Of a stretch of 17,599 bases of DNA, positions 7,604 to 16,100 are shown piece by piece. Below the pieces are notes generated by a model. It was not told the origin of the DNA and did not search any database. It saw nothing but the letters and a program-made list of their open reading frames with translations. Origin of the DNA: Candidatus Nomurabacteria bacterium (lineage in GTDB: Bacteria; Patescibacteriota; Saccharimonadia; Saccharimonadales; Saccharimonadaceae); contig JAISHL010000025.1 of assembly GCA_031262565.1 (NCBI GenBank), positions 1 through 17,599 of the forward strand. The letters run 5' to 3'. The translations under genes were made by a program, and so were the position numbers. Each line of letters begins with the position of its first letter. Position 1 is the first letter of the stretch.

Positions 7604-8984
7604 TCACGTTTTTAGTTTTTACAAAACATTTTCGCCGCTCAATTATCAAATAGTAACCGCCATAAACCACGAAAAATATTATGACATAAGCGACGAATAA
7701 TAGTGAAAGATATAGCGCATCAAAGTTTAGACCGAAAATATTCACATTTATCACGGGCAACGAGTTGGCGATTGGCGAATTTTGTGTAAAAGCAAAGTTC
7801 GGATAAATCGCATTCACCTCGCCATATTTTGCGCCAGTCATAGATGTAATGAATTGCGAAACCGCCGCCGCGATAAAAATTACGACTGCGTAATATATCA
7901 TTGGAATTACACTGTTACGCAGCCTAAATTTGAACTCACCAAGCAAAGTTGGCAACACGCAAATCATAAACAAAACGCAGTGTGTGAAGCAAAAATACAA
8001 AAAAGAATAATTGAAAACCGTGCCAAAATTTGACATTTCGTCCCTGCCAAAATAGACAAAAACCGCCAGCGCGCCAGCCGCATGCACAAAAAACGCGATA
8101 TTATTCAAAACTTTTTTCTTCAAAAAAATCGCCAGCGCCGCCACAGGAACGCCAATATTGCAAATAAACAGCGGAATGAACGCCAAAATCGTGTAATAAA
8201 CATTATAGCCGTCACCAATCAACATCGACGCCTTGCTCATATATTGCACCAACAGTGCCAAAGCCAGCACGCGGAGATATTTATACCTCGTCTGGCTGCT
8301 TTTATTTTTCAAAAAACGATACACCAAAAATGTCACAAAAAACACGGTCGCCAGCGCCAGAAAATGCCAAACCGTGAAGTTTTTGAATTTCAGAAAACTA
8401 TATAAAGCACTGTCGGGCGCAACCAATCTTCCCTCGCCAAAAATATTATTAAACAAATTCAGTGGCATTGTAATGAGAAAAATCGGCAGAAAATTCGCGA
8501 ATTGTTTTGTTTTTTGCGCGCGGTTTTGCGTGGAAGTTTTTTCGGTTTTTTGCCCACCCAGCCAGAGGGTCGTTGCGATAATCGCCATTAAAACGCTTTG
8601 CAAAATGAACAATATTAGAACCAAAATCTTCGGCATGAACATATTGAGATTCCAGTAAATTTCTTGATACGAATTGACGGGAATTTTCGCCAGATTTATA
8701 TATTGATTAGTCCAAAATAGCGAGAGTAGCGGCGTGAGGACGAGCAAGGTTTTAATCGGTGCATCAAATCGTTTAGTTTTTAGAAAAACCGCAACGGGAA
8801 TCGCCACCAAGCCAGCAAGTTTCAGCCACTGTAACAGAGTAAAAATCGCGTCGCCAAAATTTTGAATATGCCCGAACGAATAAAAATAATTGAACGAAAA
8901 AAAGCTAGCGAACGAGACCGCAAGCAAAATAATCGTCAGAGTAATCTGCGTGATGCGAAGTTTTTTGGCAGATATTTTCAACAT
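7599..8984 (-). CDS. Polytopic membrane protein, YwaF/TMEM164-like
   Basis: 461 residues with about ten or eleven membrane helices. The second half recalls the YwaF/TMEM164 (intg_mem) family: PLFICNI at 271-277 resembles the family PLHxC segment (here without the His), HAAGALAVF at 301-309 the small-residue turn after it, and FTHCVLF at 333-339 the conserved H-containing helix. Function of that family in bacteria is unknown. I chose ATG 8984 over the in-frame TTG 8996 because a GATAAT box (8996-9001) overlaps the latter and no ribosome site supports it. It lies between the surface beta-helix gene and lemA, suggesting an envelope role. Family link is tentative. Confidence 0.72.
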   Translation of the reverse strand: MLKISAKKLRITQITLTIILLAVSFASFFSFNYFYSFGHIQNFGDAIFTLLQWLKLAGLVAIPVAVFLKTKRFDAPIKTLLVLTPLLSLFWTNQYINLAKIPVNSYQEIYWNLNMFMPKILVLILFILQSVLMAIIATTLWLGGQKTEKTSTQNRAQKTKQFANFLPIFLITMPLNLFNNIFGEGRLVAPDSALYSFLKFKNFTVWHFLALATVFFVTFLVYRFLKNKSSQTRYKYLRVLALALLVQYMSKASMLIGDGYNVYYTILAFIPLFICNIGVPVAALAIFLKKKVLNNIAFFVHAAGALAVFVYFGRDEMSNFGTVFNYSFLYFCFTHCVLFMICVLPTLLGEFKFRLRNSVIPMIYYAVVIFIAAAVSQFITSMTGAKYGEVNAIYPNFAFTQNSPIANSLPVINVNIFGLNFDALYLSLLFVAYVIIFFVVYGGYYLIIERRKCFVKTKNVI

Positions 8985-8995
8985 AGCTTTTACCA

Positions 8996-9001
8996 ATTAT
9001 C
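8996..9001 (-). promoter_or_regulatory. Possible -10 box of the 461-residue membrane protein gene
   Basis: GATAAT on the minus strand (5/6), 11 nt before ATG 8984, which would give a leader of only about 4-5 nt. No clear -35. Confidence 0.35.
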
Positions 9002-9028
9002 GGCGCGGATTTTTAATGCGTCGTGAGA

Positions 9029-11749
9029 TTATTTTAGCATAAAACGGGCAACGAGTTTAACTATTGCAAAAATTCCGCCCGTTGATCCAAGAATAATAGT
9101 GGCAACAACAAGTATTACAGTTGCCGTGTCGGATGATTTTTGATCGGAATTATTATCTTCGTTTTTGTTTGTTTGCTTTTTAGCGTCTTCATGCTTCTTT
9201 GAGCCTTTATTTTCCGCAACTTCAAGTTGCTCCTCTTCATTGTCTTCTCTTGCAGATTCCGAATTGCTTTCTGTTGTTGGGGCGCTATTCGTCTTTGGAG
9301 CAACAGAATAACTGTCCGATCTAGGTGTGGCGGAATTAACCTCAGATGGATTTACGGCTACTTCAGGTTCGCTATTTTCTGGGGAGTCTTGCTCGGTAGC
9401 AACTTGATTTTCTGCTGGTTCTTTATAACCAATTTGACTAGTTAAGATATTATCAAAATTAGGAATGACTTTCCTAACCTCCGCCAAACCAGAATCGCTT
9501 AATTCAAAATCTTTGCCATATTCCTTAAAAATAGAAGTTCCGTCTTCCAGTAATTCCGTTTTAGAATAAAAAGTGTTTTCCTCCGTGCTATTTAAGTCCG
9601 CAACTCCGCCCTTTCCGTCGCCTGGCTTGTTTGCCCCCACCACAACGTTGTTCCTAAAAATATTCGTATATGACGGAGCGTTCTTCAGAGCATATTCGTT
9701 TAGTGCCGCCAACACCTCTGCCTCCGCTTGTTTCTGAGCCGCCTCGTCCATTTTCTTCACCTCTTCCAGTCCGCCCAGCTCCGCTAACTTCGCCTCCACA
9801 ATTCCCTGCATAGCCGTGTGGTGTTCTAATTTGAAATAATCGTAAAATTTGCGGGCGTAAAAGTCTGGGCTATTATAATGTTCCAGATATAGATCCGTTA
9901 AAACATTATTAGTTGTGGTGATTTTTTCAAAAATGCCATTTTCAGAATAGCCGCCCATGGAATACAGCCACATAAACCAGTTGTTTTGAATCATTTGGTC
10001 ATTAGCACCCGCCCACGACTGAAAATACGCCACCCATTTGTAACCCGCTATAATGTTATTTTCTATTAACCCAAACTGTGCGCCATTGGTTTTAATTGGG
10101 ACATTGCCCGTAAAATGGGAGTCATAAAAAATGTTGTGGTGGATGTGGGGCGTAATGGCGCCATCGTCTGCAAAAATCGCTTGCTGACCGTAACCTCCGT
10201 AGCCGTTACCTATGTCGTGAAAATAATTGTAGCGAATTTCAATCCCCATTACGGACGGATCTCTGCCGTAATAAATAGCCCCCATATCCGAAGCCTCCAG
10301 AACGGCGTTATATATTTCATTTTTTTCTATAATAATATCATTTGAACCTATACCAATTATCTGGTGCGGATTATTATAAATCTCATTATTACGAATTACG
10401 AGCCCCATGCTGGCGGCGCCAATTGCGGGAACGTAAGACTGGCTGAGGCGATTTGCATTGTCATGGATTTTATTATTTTCTATTACGTTATTTCCATATT
10501 TGAAGTCTTTTACGCTGCCACCGTAAACAGTTACTCCGCCATTTGCGTTGTCATAAATGTGCGAATTTTTAATGGTTATATTATACCCGCCAAAAGATGC
10601 TGCACTAGAGGAATTATGAGCAATTACGCAGTTATCTATGGTGATATTATTTGTGTCGCTCTGAAAATCTAAGAACTTTGCGCCGCTATATTTAAAGTCC
10701 AAATCTTTAAAAATTAAGTTATCTGCTTCGCGAACTAATAACATAGAGTCCTGCAAAGTGGAAATATAAACATCTGCGGTTTCATAATCTTCCGTGGGGT
10801 AAAAATAGACTTTTTTGTTTTCTAAATCATTATAACTTTCGCCTGCCACATCAATTTCATCCAGCACATTTAAGAAGTAAAACGGGTTATTGTCATATAC
10901 GCCAAAGTCATTCCAGCCAACATCTATTTGTTTTGTTGTCTTATTAAAACTCTTCACGCTTGCCATGTCGTCTTGCCATGAATAATGCAAGTAGCCGTGA
11001 ATATAAGCGCCTTTTAGGGTTTCATCCGTCCAAAGATTTGCGCGGTTTTCTGTGTCTTCAAAAGACATATTGAAGCTTTTTACCAAATCTCCCACATAGT
11101 CATGATCTGTGTAGCCATCATTTATAATATCCGTCCTAAGTTTTGAATTTTCCGCCGTTTTATTTGGGTAGCGCGCTGGCGTTAGGGCGTTTTCTCCAAA
11201 ATAAACCGTTGGCAAGTTACGCGTGCGCTTTTCAATTGTCTTCCCCGTATATTCATCAACTTCGTCATGAACTAAGGGCTGAAGTTCTATATTTGTAGCG
11301 GAATAGTCTAATACTAGCAATTCATTGCGAGCGGTGGGGTCTATAATACGGTTTAAAATATTCTGGTCTGTAACTTTTGAGATGTTATTTTTGCCAATTT
11401 TCTGACCACCAATGAAGGTTACTTTTTCGTTTTTTACGGCTTGGTATGTGATGGGGGCGTTTTCATAACCAGAATCTTGATTATCTAATTTAATTTGACT
11501 GTCTAAAAAATATTCCCCGCCGCGAAAGTTAACAGTGATGGGCCGAGGGTTTTCTACGTTATTTTCTTTGTTCTGCTGTTTGATTTCTCTGATTTTTGCT
11601 TGAACTTCCTCAAAAGTCTGGAACTCTTCGCTGCCGTCTGCAGCAACGTAAAGATTTATAGGTTCAGAGGAGTTATTTGTGGAATTTGCGGAGGCAACTG
11701 GAATTAAAGCTATAATGAAGGCTGAGATTAAAAATATTTTCTTAAACAT
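9029..11749 (-). CDS. Secreted, membrane-anchored right-handed parallel beta-helix protein (GH141-like)
   Basis: 906 residues. Signal peptide 1-21 (MFKKIF start, cleavage after ASA). The mature N-terminus has the layout of beta-helix glycoside hydrolases related to GH141: PRPITVNFRGGEYFLDSQI (68-86) and a following SGYENAPITYQA stretch. The beta-helix core (about 340-600) has repeated NNxI turns such as NNEIYNN and NDIIIEKNEIYNA, and contains SDMGAIYYGRD (487-497), a motif typical of this group. A Ser/Glu/Asn/Thr-rich linker (about 776-874) leads to a membrane helix (about 876-898) and a short basic tail, so the domain is displayed outside and tethered. AGGAG lies 5 nt before the ATG. Likely a glycan-degrading or glycan-binding surface protein; the substrate is unknown. 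Confidence 0.88.
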   Translation of the reverse strand: MFKKIFLISAFIIALIPVASANSTNNSSEPINLYVAADGSEEFQTFEEVQAKIREIKQQNKENNVENPRPITVNFRGGEYFLDSQIKLDNQDSGYENAPITYQAVKNEKVTFIGGQKIGKNNISKVTDQNILNRIIDPTARNELLVLDYSATNIELQPLVHDEVDEYTGKTIEKRTRNLPTVYFGENALTPARYPNKTAENSKLRTDIINDGYTDHDYVGDLVKSFNMSFEDTENRANLWTDETLKGAYIHGYLHYSWQDDMASVKSFNKTTKQIDVGWNDFGVYDNNPFYFLNVLDEIDVAGESYNDLENKKVYFYPTEDYETADVYISTLQDSMLLVREADNLIFKDLDFKYSGAKFLDFQSDTNNITIDNCVIAHNSSSAASFGGYNITIKNSHIYDNANGGVTVYGGSVKDFKYGNNVIENNKIHDNANRLSQSYVPAIGAASMGLVIRNNEIYNNPHQIIGIGSNDIIIEKNEIYNAVLEASDMGAIYYGRDPSVMGIEIRYNYFHDIGNGYGGYGQQAIFADDGAITPHIHHNIFYDSHFTGNVPIKTNGAQFGLIENNIIAGYKWVAYFQSWAGANDQMIQNNWFMWLYSMGGYSENGIFEKITTTNNVLTDLYLEHYNSPDFYARKFYDYFKLEHHTAMQGIVEAKLAELGGLEEVKKMDEAAQKQAEAEVLAALNEYALKNAPSYTNIFRNNVVVGANKPGDGKGGVADLNSTEENTFYSKTELLEDGTSIFKEYGKDFELSDSGLAEVRKVIPNFDNILTSQIGYKEPAENQVATEQDSPENSEPEVAVNPSEVNSATPRSDSYSVAPKTNSAPTTESNSESAREDNEEEQLEVAENKGSKKHEDAKKQTNKNEDNNSDQKSSDTATVILVVATIILGSTGGIFAIVKLVARFMLK

Positions 11750-11779
11750 GGCGACTCCTGAATTATCTTGATTTGAGAT

Positions 11780-11808
11780 ACTATACCATATGAGAGGCGG
11801 GCAGTAAA
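11780..11808 (-). promoter_or_regulatory. Promoter of the beta-helix gene
   Basis: On the minus strand, TTTACT (11803-11808) and TATAGT (11780-11785, preceded by TGG) with a 17-bp spacer; leader of about 25 nt carrying the AGGAG site. Confidence 0.65.
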
Positions 11809-11860
11809 GGGAGTAGCTAATATAAAAAGATTTTATTAGACCGCAAAAAGATTAAACAAA

Positions 11861-11898
11861 CAGGTGCGGCCTGCGTTATTCAACACTGGCGACACCTG
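11861..11898. other. Intergenic hairpin between the beta-helix and Fic genes
   Basis: The stretch 11809-12042 has no convincing gene. CAGGTG (11861-11866) pairs with CACCTG (11893-11898), with an inner GCC/GGC pairing (11869-11871, 11888-11890). There is no T run on either strand, so it is not a clear terminator. Confidence 0.3.
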
Positions 11899-12008
11899 CC
11901 TATGCATTAAATTTTAGCAGGATTCTTGCACTAAATCAACTTTTAAATCTTGATCCACACCGTAAACATTATTGAGATTTTGCTTATAACTTTAGAACCT
12001 ATTTCTAC

Positions 12009-12032
12009 CATTTTGGTCAATTTACCAAAATG
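12009..12032. repeat. Perfect 9-bp dyad downstream of the Fic gene
   Basis: CATTTTGGT (12009-12017) and ACCAAAATG (12024-12032) are perfect inverted copies around a 6-nt centre. It lies 3' of the Fic gene and its coupled short ORF and could end that transcript or be a protein site; no T run follows. Confidence 0.45.
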
Positions 12033-12042
12033 ATCATTTATG

Positions 12043-12108
12043 TTATAACTGGATTTTGTAGCAGCGATTTATGTACGCTTTTATACGGTTTTTAATATTA
12101 TCATTCAT
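12043..12108 (-). CDS. Possible 21-residue ORF coupled to the Fic gene
   Basis: An ATG overlaps the Fic TGA stop as ATGA, with GAGGAGG 4 nt upstream (encoded by the Fic protein's last Glu codons), the strongest ribosome site in the window. The frame gives 21 residues (MNDNIKNRIKAY start, basic, one Cys) before TAA. It may be a real small partner, or the remnant of a longer gene after deletion. No family recognised. Confidence 0.3.
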   Translation of the reverse strand: MNDNIKNRIKAYINRCYKIQL

Positions 12109-13031
12109 ATTTCCTCCTCATATTCGTCAATGCTGTCGGCGATCGTCATTACAATCAACATTTCTAGCGGGTCATAGTTTTCGTTCATTTGTGCGTCCTC
12201 CAAATATTTATAATATGCGGTGCGTTTATCGCGCGGAATGATTGGCGGAAAAATGCCATTTTGTAACGCCAAACCAAGCAAAATCAGTCGCCCCGTTCGA
12301 CCGTTACCATCGGAAAATGGGTGAATTTTCTCAAACTCGGCATGCGTCATCGCCATGAGCCCGATCAAATCAGTTGTCTCACTATTTAATTGGTTGCACA
12401 AATTCTGGATTGCAGTTGGAATATTTATAAAGTTTACAAGTGGCACATGCGCACCCATAATTCGTGCGCCGTGATTGCGATATTCGCCAGCGTTTGAAAT
12501 TATTCCCGACATGAGCCTGAGGTGAATCGCTCGAATCAAATCTGGCGTCCATGCGAACGGGCGATATTTGTCGTTTAATTCATCAAGTAGAAAGTTCAGT
12601 GCGGTTTGATGATTTATTGCCTCGCGCTGCTCTGTGGCGGTGCGATTTTTTAGAACTTTGTTATCGAAAATCACATCAGAAACGTCGGAGGCAGTCATTG
12701 TGCTACCCTCGATTGAGTTTGTGTGATATGTCAAATTAACAGTGATATTGTCGAGCAAATTGCGGTTTGCTATTAGTTTTTTGGCTGTCAATTTTGTTCG
12801 CGTCGCTATGGTTTTTAGTGTTTTTAGCTTATCTATATCAACCGAACTTGTCCCGACAATATTGTCATAGACTCGGTCGATTTTCGCAATGTAGTCCGTG
12901 CGCGTCGGCGTTGATTTTGCATTCACCCAACTGTTTACAGTGGCGAACGACACTCCAATTTCGCCAGCTAGCTTTTCCTGCGACCACCCGCTGGCGGTCA
13001 AAATTTGTTTGAGTTTTTGATCGTAATTCAT
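12105..13031 (-). CDS. XRE helix-turn-helix / Fic domain protein (class II AMPylase)
   Basis: 308 residues. An N-terminal XRE-type HTH (about 4-50; WSQEKLAGEIGVSFATVNSW at 16-35 is the helix-turn-helix) is fused to a Fic domain. The catalytic loop HPFSDGNGRTGR (237-248) is complete, with His237 and the phosphate-binding residues. TNSIEG at 104-109 fits the [ST]xxxE[GN] inhibitory motif placed before the Fic core, which defines class II Fic proteins. The family usually transfers AMP from ATP to hydroxyls of target proteins; the HTH suggests DNA binding and self-regulation. I use ATG 13031 over the TTG at 13067, because that TTG is the -35 element. Palindromes on its promoter support autoregulation. 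Confidence 0.92.
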   Translation of the reverse strand: MNYDQKLKQILTASGWSQEKLAGEIGVSFATVNSWVNAKSTPTRTDYIAKIDRVYDNIVGTSSVDIDKLKTLKTIATRTKLTAKKLIANRNLLDNITVNLTYHTNSIEGSTMTASDVSDVIFDNKVLKNRTATEQREAINHQTALNFLLDELNDKYRPFAWTPDLIRAIHLRLMSGIISNAGEYRNHGARIMGAHVPLVNFINIPTAIQNLCNQLNSETTDLIGLMAMTHAEFEKIHPFSDGNGRTGRLILLGLALQNGIFPPIIPRDKRTAYYKYLEDAQMNENYDPLEMLIVMTIADSIDEYEEEI

Positions 13032-13038
13032 ATTACTA

Positions 13039-13080
13039 ATGGTAGCAAACTTTATAAAGTCCGTCAAGTCTTTATAAAGT
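13039..13080 (-). promoter_or_regulatory. Autoregulatory promoter/operator of the Fic gene
   Basis: On the minus strand: TTGACG (13062-13067), 17-bp spacer, TACCAT (13039-13044), then 7 nt to the ATG, so the mRNA is probably leaderless. The 12-bp perfect palindrome ACTTTATAAAGT (13049-13060) sits exactly in the spacer. A second core, CTTTATAAAG (13070-13079), lies upstream of the -35, its centre 20 bp away, about two helical turns. Binding by the protein's own HTH would block RNA polymerase. Confidence 0.7.
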
Positions 13081-13161
13081 TATGGCGGTTATGTAAAATT
13101 ACTTTCGCTTTTTGCGACTATCTTGGAGAAAATCCTACACTGTAAATACTTCTATTAAAGA

Positions 13162-16100
13162 CTAAATTAGTTCAATAGGATTAAATGTTAGTTTTGCTTC
13201 TTCGGCGGTTAAAATTTCGCGAGATAAGCCTTTGTCGATTTTATCTTTTAAATATCCGCGGGCTGCGATATTAAAAGCAGCCTGCTTATCAGCGTCGCAA
13301 ATATGATGACAATCTACATACGGACAAACATAAACGCCAATATTACCACGAGATTTTCCTGCTCCAAATTTTTCTTGTAGTTTAGCAAATTTTTCTTCGC
13401 CTAACGTCCTCTCAACTATTTTCATCCCGCCAAATAAAACTTTTTTATCCTCATCAACAAACATATTTGGACGCATCGCTTTATAGATCGCCGAGCGTAA
13501 ATCCTTACCCGCCATCTTATCTCCGACTTTTCCACCTTTTATATAACATCTGACTTCTTTTTCGTCTGACTCATCAGTACTCTGCTTGTTTGCTATGTTT
13601 GGAATTTTGACCGTGGCTAAACCGTCTTCATTGATTGTAGCAATCTCGGTTTCATAATTGTCCGCAATATCTAGGCTAGTCCATTTATGACATTTGGTGC
13701 AAAATTGCGAAGTACCCGCTGCTGGCGGGGTTAAACCCCAAACAACTGCTTGATGTCTATTTTTTGGCTTCCCATCTTTTTGTTCAATATTTCCCCAAGC
13801 CTGATTATTATCCGCTTTCTCAGCATCAGTCGTTCCAAAAATATCTCCACGCTTTATGCTATCATAAATCTTTTTAATTTTATTCTTACCAAATTCCAAC
13901 CCAGATATTTCCATTTCGAAAGATAACCTTGCTTGATAACGAATACTTAAATCTTCAAGCCTTGCTTTATAATACCCCAATGTATTTTCTCTAATTTTTG
14001 CTATTTTTGTATCGGCGGATGTGAATGTTGCTTTTACTTGTTTTGCTCGCAAATCATTTACGGCAATATTTAATTTCTGATGACTGCCAGATGTAATAAA
14101 TTCTTCATCTTCTTTCAGATCAAAAATCTTTACTTTCCCGTCACTTACTTCAATCACGCAAACCGCCAAACCGTATTCACCAACGTCAACACCCATAAAG
14201 CGATTCGGCTTAATATTCTCGCTACGGTCAATCATTTTTTTCGGATTTGGATTTGGATTTAATTGAAAACCTTGAACGGTAATCACGCGATTATTTTCTT
14301 TACTGTAAACTTTTTTATTGCCTTTGTGATAAAATGGGTCTTTATATTTTATACGTTTGAGTTCCGGATATTCTCCATCCCAATCAATAAGCCAATCTTG
14401 CTCTACCAAAGAAAAAGCACCTTGAAAATCTAAGCCGCATTTCTTTCCTACAAACTCACCAGCCCCTTCTTTTTTGCCAGTTTCTTTATTCTTCTTTTTT
14501 ATTTCATGGCTATGTTTGCCAAAAAGCCAATCCAAAAATTGCGTTTGATAATACGACGTGCGAATCTCCAAAAAATATCCGCCATCATTAAATTTCTTGA
14601 TGTTTTGATATTCTTTCTTCTCTTTGTCATCTTTACACTCGCTCAAATCCTGAAAATTGTGTAAGTCAAATTTGTTTGATTTGTGCGATATTCTTATATT
14701 CTGCATTTTAGGCACATCAGTCGTTAGATCAGGAAAAACATAACCATACTTATCACCACATTTCGCCAAATATACCTGCGACCCACTCGTCGCTTGTATC
14801 ATGTAATGACTAATAATTTCTCGTTTTGAAATAATCGCCGCTAAACCAGATAATTCACTATGTGCGTTACGAAGGTTGATAGATATTTTTCGCCCTTCTT
14901 CTGTCGTCAGCTCATTGGTTGTATAAACTAAATCAGAAATCATAACCTTGGATAAATTTGCGAAATCACGAATGACATTTTGTTTTGCGAAATTAGTTTT
15001 TACCTTATCAAATAAATCACTAAAATTACAAATTGTTAAGATATCTTTCAATGACATTGTGTTTTCTATCGGCAGCTCTCTTAGTCTGCCTTTAGATTTT
15101 GCTAACGGGGATAAATAATAGCTTGCTTGCAATTTAGCTTTTTTCTTGCCATCTTTATCTTTATATCTCTCATCAAAATCAACATCTAATTTACTCTGTA
15201 TTTCTGAAAGCACCCCATAAATAACAGATGTCCTATCATTATTTAGGTTATCCCATACTCTTGCTAAGGTTTCAACTTTTTTCGATTCAAATATAACATC
15301 GTCTTGCAATTTTAAGATCTCTTCACCATAAACCGTTTTTATTACTTCAATTTGTCTTAATATGTTCTGTTTGGCATTATAGGCTTTCTTGAATCTTTCT
15401 TGATTTCCTTCACCGAAAAACAATGGTGAATTTTGGATCTTTTGGTCAAGTCTTGCTCGGAGCGGATTTTTATTACTTTTTTCTTCCGTTCCGCCATCAT
15501 CTCGTTTCTTCTTATCTGGTAAAAAACTAGGATTAGCTTGGCAAAATTCATTCAGACTACTCCTTAGATCTGCCTGCATATCGAAAATAACATCTGTTTG
15601 TTCTCGTTTAATTTTACATTTTACCAATAATTCACGAATTTTTTGCTCATATTTGTTCAATTCAACAAAACCTTCTTCTTTTTTCGGTTTTGGCGGGAGT
15701 TCTTTCGGCAAATCTGGAATTTTGACAAGATAATCATTTAATAACTCGCAATCTTGATAAAATCGTTCGTTCACCAAACTATCTTTTTGAGATTTTTCTT
15801 TTAATTCAGCTGTGGCATTTCGTAAATCAATTAACCCCTTAATAGTTTCCAATTGTTTCGTTTCGCGGTTTTTATACCAACTAGCAAGTGCTTTCATAAA
15901 GTCTGTGCGATATTCTGCCCAACTGGAGATTAATTTGGGTAACGGAATCCGTTTAGTGTATTCCGCAATCTCATTAAATCGCTTTTTCAGTATTTCTTTT
16001 TGCCCATTATCCCATTTGAATATTTTGGCTTGTTTTTCTATCTCCTCCGAAATACTGGAATCGTTCTTAAAAATATCAGGAAAATACCGCAAAAAAGCAT

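Noticed and set aside
13032..13067. Longer Fic protein starting at TTG 13067
   Set aside because: That TTG is the -35 hexamer and the extra 12 codons run through the operator palindrome and -10 box.
13068..13161. Terminator after cas12d
   Set aside because: Only a 4-bp TCGC/GCGA hairpin without a following T run was found in the 94-bp gap before the Fic promoter region.
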